A stretch of DNA of 24,300 bases, from assembly GCF_019112545.1 (NCBI RefSeq), contig NW_025064938.1, forward strand, positions 122,306 to 146,605, given 5' to 3'. A program made the translations under genes and the position numbers. This DNA is from Guyanagaster necrorhizus. Lineage: Eukaryota; Basidiomycota; Agaricomycetes; Agaricales; Physalacriaceae. The notes beneath the pieces are model-generated. The model was not told where the DNA came from. It ran no database searches and worked only from the letters and a program-made list of their open reading frames with translations. This document shows positions 18,886 to 24,300 of the stretch, one piece after another. The first letter of the stretch is position 1; each line of letters starts with the position of its first letter.

Positions 18886-21800
18886 GGGCACTATTTTTGC
18901 CAATACTTAGGGATCGGGTGACTTGTAAACGTAGTGGACCCCAATTGATCTGAGGAATACCGAAATTCCTTGCAGAGGGTGTATACTCATTGTTGACAGG
19001 CACGAGGTATAGATCATCCTTCTTGCGATCATTACAGGCGGCCTATATTAATGATGGGGTTGTTGTATAAATAGATCAGCGGTTCCGAAGGCGAGCCTGA
19101 GTGTGGCTTTTCAGGATCCAGAAGCAAATTGAGGGTGGGATCGCCTCAAAACTTATTTACGAGCCATTTCTCAATGAGTGGCTTATTCTATGATAGCTGA
19201 AAATTCATATGCATTTTAGAGACTTGAAGAGACACGTTCTGGGAAGGTGTAAGGCTATTTCGGCCATCTCGGGTCCCTTGTTTTGCGCTCGTACAATCCC
19301 AAACCACGATTTATGAGGATGTCCGCTTCGGCTGTGAGCCTGGAGAGCTATAATAATTCCAGATATAAGCGTCTCATACCTCTCACGGGTGCCAACCTCC
19401 CAGAATGGGATTTATTTGCTAGAGCCGCGCTCTCAGATACCTTTAGTTCCGCATCATACGAGTAGCAAATGCCAATGGACGCGCGAAGTTAAAAAACTTT
19501 GATTACGAGAATTCATCCGCTATATGTCCGACGTTGGTCAGGATCATGAAAGTGTGCAAAGTGACCTGTGATTCAGGGCTGGACAGAATGAACGGCGCTG
19601 TCCAGAAAGGCAGGTGGAAGTTGCGCAACTTGAATGGATTCGGGTCGTCCCCATGAAGCTCCTAAAGTATATCGATCAAAGTGCTCTGACGCGTCTCCAT
19701 TGTGGAATGATATCTTTAATGGAGGATTCAGTAAGATCCGTGTTGTATAGGATCATGACACGTATAGTTTAAGTGAGGGGATTTGATGTTATGGTCTCAT
19801 ACTTGATAATTCATGCATGTACAGCCAAAAGCCTTCTTATTATACGATATGAGGGCCACATTGGCCTATGAGTCGAACTGGCTCACTCCACCATCCGGTA
19901 CGCTGGTAAGACCGCAATCATCGTAAATCCATTTAACCTGACGTACTACAGAGAATTGATCCAGGGAGAGCATCCACAAATGAACGTACCACGTACTTCC
20001 GCTGCTTGAAAACGGCAGCGCCAACATTCTTAGTAAAGCTTCTTGACGAATTAAGTATTTATGTTCGCACCTTTTACTAGGATACGACGGGGACCTGAAC
20101 AGAAGTGGGGAGGCTTGTCCATGATGATAGGAACGACAGTTTAGTCGTAGAACAGCACATGAAGCAACGAGATACTGGCATATGGATCTTATCGAAGGCA
20201 CCTAATCATGTCTACGCTGGAGGTACACGAAAGCCTAGATTGGGGTACATAAGACACTGAGAGTAAGGACAGCTTGAAGCCGACAGGTATGTTGAGAAGA
20301 GCGAGCATCGAGGGATGCCATAAATTTCTTTGCGATCCCTCGCAATGTCACGACACCAGAAGTTCATTTCCGGGGTAGCGGGAAAACACCCATGGTTGAG
20401 GGTTATGATGGGGAGTAATCCATAGGGTCCGTAGAAACCGGGGACCCAATGGGGTTGAAGGCGAAGTGCGGACACTTCCCCTTTGGAGATAGAAGACTGG
20501 AAACACAGCTCATGATGCATGAAGCAGTCATGAATCGAAGAAACCGACCTGCAAGAAAGTGGTGTCTTCACAAACACTAAATATCAGCTGAATAGTGAGG
20601 TAATGCACCATATTCTCGAGCCAAGATTACACAGAATGTATCCGTACAGGTCATCTTCAGTCACTTCCCGAGTTGGCCCAGGGGCCATCAACATTGGCAT
20701 GGGTACACCATCTTGGCGACGACTGGCAGATCGACAGGTCCTAATGGACTAAGGGTGAGAATAGGACAAAGGCGATACTTTTGCCCCCAACGAATTTTGA
20801 TAATAAACGGGGACCATTGACTCTGGTATAAGGCCAGTCACAGGGTAATGAATATACAGAGAAAGACCACGATAGAGACGATGTCTTTGTGTTATTGAGG
20901 GCCGTTGCAAAGTAAATGGGAAATGAAATAGCGCGCTATCACAGCCCTGGGTCGTTTCAGAGTGGGAGGGGATCGAGATATATGCCCTCAGGGTAGGTCA
21001 GCATATGATGTTCATTCGGTGTAGCGAGTACCGCATGAGATATCGGCAACGGTGGGTATCCTGGAGTGTTATAGCACTACGATCCCCTCTGTAGCTCAAG
21101 AATCATCTCCAGGATCATGTTTTGGTTGCCGCCGGCTCAACATTTTATATATGATGATTCACCTGCTCGCTTATAGACGCCTCATAGGACCGTATTTTCA
21201 GGTAAGTCATGTCCGGGGAAGAGGGTCAACCTCCATGCCTGAGAAATGAGCTTTATTTGTGTGAGAACAGGTACCAAAGGTTACCAGACGTAAATGACGC
21301 TTCGGCTCCCGAACGTGAGCTCTGCTCCGTTTGGAAGGCTTTGACCATGGAAGAAATCTGGAACGTTAGATTTGGGAAACCATACTGAATTGTAGAAGGG
21401 AAGGAACCGACCAGATGTATCAGCCCCTCTTTCTATTCTGATAAATGTCACCGATAGCAAGTAAAGGACAGCACGGGAGCTTTAATCATGGAGCACAACA
21501 AGGTGTAATATGACTCCAGAACGGAGAGATTTTTATCAATATCTATATCATGAATATCACACGTTGACAAGGCCTTCTGTGTGGTGGGCACTGTATTTAA
21601 TTCATAGGACACTGGCGCGCTACCATTATGGTCCTTCAATGAGCAGAAATAATAAATATGCTTAGCAGATTGTTCATGATTAATGAATAATGATGCCTTA
21701 CCCGCCACCGATGGATTCTTCGGTGAAGACGTTTCTTCTTAGCCAGCTACAGATAGGGAGATACGTTCATGTGGCATGGGACTCTAAAGACCGTACTCAT

Positions 21801-22713
21801 AATGAAAATGCGGTGGAATTGCATTATCTATAGATTTTAACGGCGACGAGAGGGTATCAGACTTTTCCTGAATTTCCTGTGTCAATTCTTTGCTCTTCAA
21901 CCCGTGTCAGCTTTCTCGAATACTTCGTTGCCCTGAAGTGGCATATCTTCAGTCCATATGCTTTCCCTTTTCTTAACTTCCACGATGGTGCATTTTTCAC
22001 CACGTGGCCGCGTCGTACCTGCGCAGGCAGCGATGGACGGGAGAATGATAGTGCGCAAGTCGGCGTCGGGCGAACAAAATTGGGGATGGTAGGGTGTCAA
22101 GTCGGAGATAAGATTAGATCATCTATATCCGAGGTCTTACTCACTTCCAACACCGAAACCTTTCCTGACTCACCATACATATCCTTTTCACATGGATTAT
22201 CGTTTCTCATGCATGACCAATCGTATATAGTCCGGCTAACTTCTATTCTCTCGCTATTCTCGCGCAATACGGGGATCGCATGTCCACGGTTACAATATTG
22301 AAAGGTTTCTTTGCATTCTTTACCAGTTTGACCCTTTTCTGCACATGTACAGTCCTCTGTCTTTGACCTTCAGCATCTTATCCTTGCTGAGCTACATATT
22401 CGGACAGTCCTGCTGTTTTTCAAGTACTCTACCGACATTTCTTGGCCCCCCCGCCACCCTCATTTCTTGCCTCAGCGCTTTCATATAAGCGCTTGCTTTC
22501 CTGTCAAGCATCTGTCACGACCGGAGTTTGAACATGGCCTGACACTCTGTTGAAATTTGATGGACATCGCAAGATCATCGGTGAAGAAGAAAAAGACGCC
22601 CGTTCGCTGGCAACAGCAACTAAATTTTGTCTGTCCTGTTACTCATTCCTTCTGTCTGCGGTTCTGGAGTTTTACTGAATGTCTGCGACAGATGATCCTT
22701 CTAGATAGTTCCA
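18886..22713. other. Gene-poor stretch, possible decayed coding DNA
   Basis: No complete gene. The segment 19866-20770 on the minus strand holds successive open frames (20577-20212 and 20201-19866, plus a frame around 20740-20590 reading MPMLMAPGPTREVTEDDLYG). These do not join cleanly and carry no domain I know; a decayed gene is possible. The longest plus frame (21879-22301, 140 codons) begins with GTG, has no motif and is within what chance allows. A 7-bp inverted repeat AGCGCTT/AAGCGCT around a TATA-like CATATAAG occurs at 22474-22493. Confidence 0.35.
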
Positions 22714-22878
22714 ATGCCACTGTCCGACCCGGAGGGCACCTTAGGCAACGTTAATCGTATTGTCGGGCGGCTTCCGGGCGGTCAACCAGCTGATTCTGCT
22801 CCCGAACGCTACATTTTGTGGTGGTGTCCTGATGAAAAACGACCGAAGCATATAAAGCAGGTACGAGAATTAAGATAG
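22714..22878 (+). CDS. Short uncharacterised ORF, 54 aa
   Basis: It reads MPLSDPEGTLGNVNRIVGRL, then PGGQPADSAPERYILWWCPD and EKRPKHIKQ, with a consensus-like GTACGAG donor right after HIKQ. The composition looks like real protein. It could be an exon of a gene beginning near 22560 (MDIARSSVKKKKTPVRWQQQ), but the splice between them is ambiguous. No domain is recognised. Confidence 0.25.
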   Translation: MPLSDPEGTLGNVNRIVGRLPGGQPADSAPERYILWWCPDEKRPKHIKQVRELR

Positions 22879-23135
22879 TTGTAGAGAGATAGTGAGTGAC
22901 AGTGGCCATAGATCGAAAGGGTCGAAGGCATGAAGCAAAATCATTCTGGTCAGCTATGTCAACAATTTAGAATTTACTGGCCCTGATTTTCTTAGTTCAG
23001 TATTGTTTAACAGTATGGGATTCCGAAAAGAAGTTGACCCAGGCCTCATCTGGAAAGTAACTTCTGATTGTTCGAGGGCGTTTATCCGCTGAGCTAAGAA
23101 AGCGATATTCCGGAATTCCTCAAACTCCGACACCT

Positions 23136-23143
23136 TATAATTA
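23136..23143 (+). promoter_or_regulatory. TATA-like box of the reductase gene
   Basis: TATAATTA lies 66 bp before the ATG at 23202, followed by a CT-rich leader (about 23161-23200). Confidence 0.4.
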
Positions 23144-23201
23144 GGTGAGCATCGAACGATCTTCCTTTAACCTCGGTCCTTATCTCTCATTTCTGTCTGT
23201 C

Positions 23202-24300
23202 ATGTCATCGACAAAAGGCGTCGCAATCGTTACCGGAGCTGCCCAAGGTATTGGGAAAGCAGTCGCTCTTCGATTAGCAGACGACGGGTTCGATGTCGTC
23301 GTGAACGACCTCCCACTACCAGAGAAGATTGTAAAGCTGAAGGGCGTGGAGGAAGAGATCATCAGGAAGGGACGCCGATCAGCCGTCTTTCCGGGCGACG
23401 TATCGAGTGAAATCGACGTCAAAAGCATGGTAGAAGTCGCTGTGAATACTCTAGGCGGATTGGATGTCGTACGTTGGTTTCGTATCCTTTGAAACTAGGC
23501 GGACCTCATGACTATCTTAATAGATGGTGGCCAATGCAGCGATATGTCGTAACGCGAACATACTTGATTGTACGTAAGACCACCCTTCGCTCTTTCTCTC
23601 CGTTACGCAGACTCTTTCACGCAGATACTGTAGACCAGTGGGATCGAAGCTTTGCTGTTAATACACGGGGATGCTTTCTCTGTTATCAGTACGCCGCAAA
23701 GCAGATGGTCAAACAAGGGCGCGGAGGACGGATCATTGGGTGCTCCTCTTCGGCTGGAAAGCAAGGTCTGTGTCGAAACTTCCTCTGGAACATCATGTTG
23801 GACCATGGCAGGTTTACCGATGATGTCGCTGTATGGTGCGACGAAGTCGGCTGTTCGGGGACTTACCCAGGGAGCCGGTACGTGGTTAACGGCCGTTATT
23901 CAACTCGTTCTTCATTGTTTCCTCTCCAAAATAGCCCTCGATCTGGGAAAGTTTGGGATCACTGTCAATGCGTACGCGCCAGGTGATTGTATCTCTCGAC
24001 ATTTGCGGCGCGGCGGATCGCTTATTCATCCCAATGTGTAGGCGCGGTCGATACTGAAATGTGTACGTGTTATACATCTGCAACTCGCCCGTCGCGGCTC
24101 ATATCGTACTAGGCAGAGATGCAGCACTCCAACAAGGAGATGTGAACGAGTTGATTAAGACGGTATGTTTCCACCGCAGTTGTGGATCGCCTGGCTGACA
24201 ACGAAGAAAGAACGTGGGCCGATCAGCATTGGACTACATAGGGCAACCTGAGGATATAGCTGGACTTGTGTCTTACCTCGCTTCCAGTGAGTCACGCTAT
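23202..24300 (+). CDS. Classical short-chain dehydrogenase/reductase (acetoin/diacetyl-reductase-like), 3' end outside window
   Basis: Exons: 23202-23468, 23524-23569, 23625-23765, 23812-23877, 23935-23982, 24042-24062, 24113-24162 and 24211-24300 (edge). All phases agree and give 243 residues; classical SDRs have about 250-265, so only the tail is missing. The enzyme would use NAD(P)H to interconvert a carbonyl and an alcohol in the cytosol; the substrate is not readable. Motifs: cofactor glycine motif TGAAQGIG at 11-18; ANAA at 92-95 in place of the usual NNAG; N117; catalytic Ser146 in CSSSAGKQG; Tyr159 and Lys163 in YGATK; GITVNAYAPGAVDTEM after it; then GQPEDIAGLVSYLASSESRY. The start and core (VAIVTGAAQGIGKAVALRLA) resemble the fungal acetoin/diacetyl reductase-like group. 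Introns are 46-59 nt. Intron 2 has two ACGCAG acceptors 14 nt apart; only the second (ending 23624) keeps the frame. Confidence 0.92.

Noticed and set aside
21879..22301. 140-codon plus-strand open frame
   Set aside because: It begins with GTG, has no motif and no extending introns; a few frames this long are expected by chance in 24 kb on six frames.

Overview
The window looks like nuclear DNA of a mushroom-forming basidiomycete (Agaricomycete). Genes are cut by many short introns (about 46-68 nt) with GTACGT/GTAAGT/GTGAGT donors and CTGAC/CTGAT-type branch sites. The best gene is a fungal heterotrimeric G-protein alpha subunit, and other proteins resemble families familiar from mushroom genomes. 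All gene models were spliced by eye; no search was run.

Layout. 1-344 (+): last exon of an unrecognised gene. 1352-2223 (+): a frameshifted F-box/leucine-rich relic. 3323-3973 (+): an intact Pro/Ser-rich, probably disordered protein with a TATA box and a probable 5' UTR intron. 6352-7980 (-): a complete G-alpha gene of ten exons (378 aa); its reading frame closes only if exon 9 is a single nucleotide at 6455. 8937-9038: a 102-bp element with perfect 19-bp inverted ends. 11788-12557 (-): an HNH-nuclease-like gene that appears cut short by an in-frame TGA. 14590-14931 and 18482-18816 (-): two four-exon paralogues, each of 57 aa, 70% identical by hand count, with a shared 22-bp upstream element. 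17998-18485 (+): two TATA-led micro-ORFs. 23202 to the window end (+): a classical short-chain dehydrogenase/reductase with eight visible exons, lacking only its C-terminal end.

The rest, especially 3974-6351, 7981-11682 and 14932-23135, is gene-poor. It holds short open frames with no recognisable domain and looks like decayed coding DNA and spacer. I see no reverse transcriptase, transposase, tRNA, rRNA or CRISPR array.

The genes do not form an obvious pathway or cluster. The G-alpha gene belongs to membrane signalling and the reductase to small-molecule metabolism. The two small paralogues come from a local duplication with an offset of about 3.9 kb. The most unusual items are the one-nucleotide exon and the paralogous pair of tiny spliced genes.
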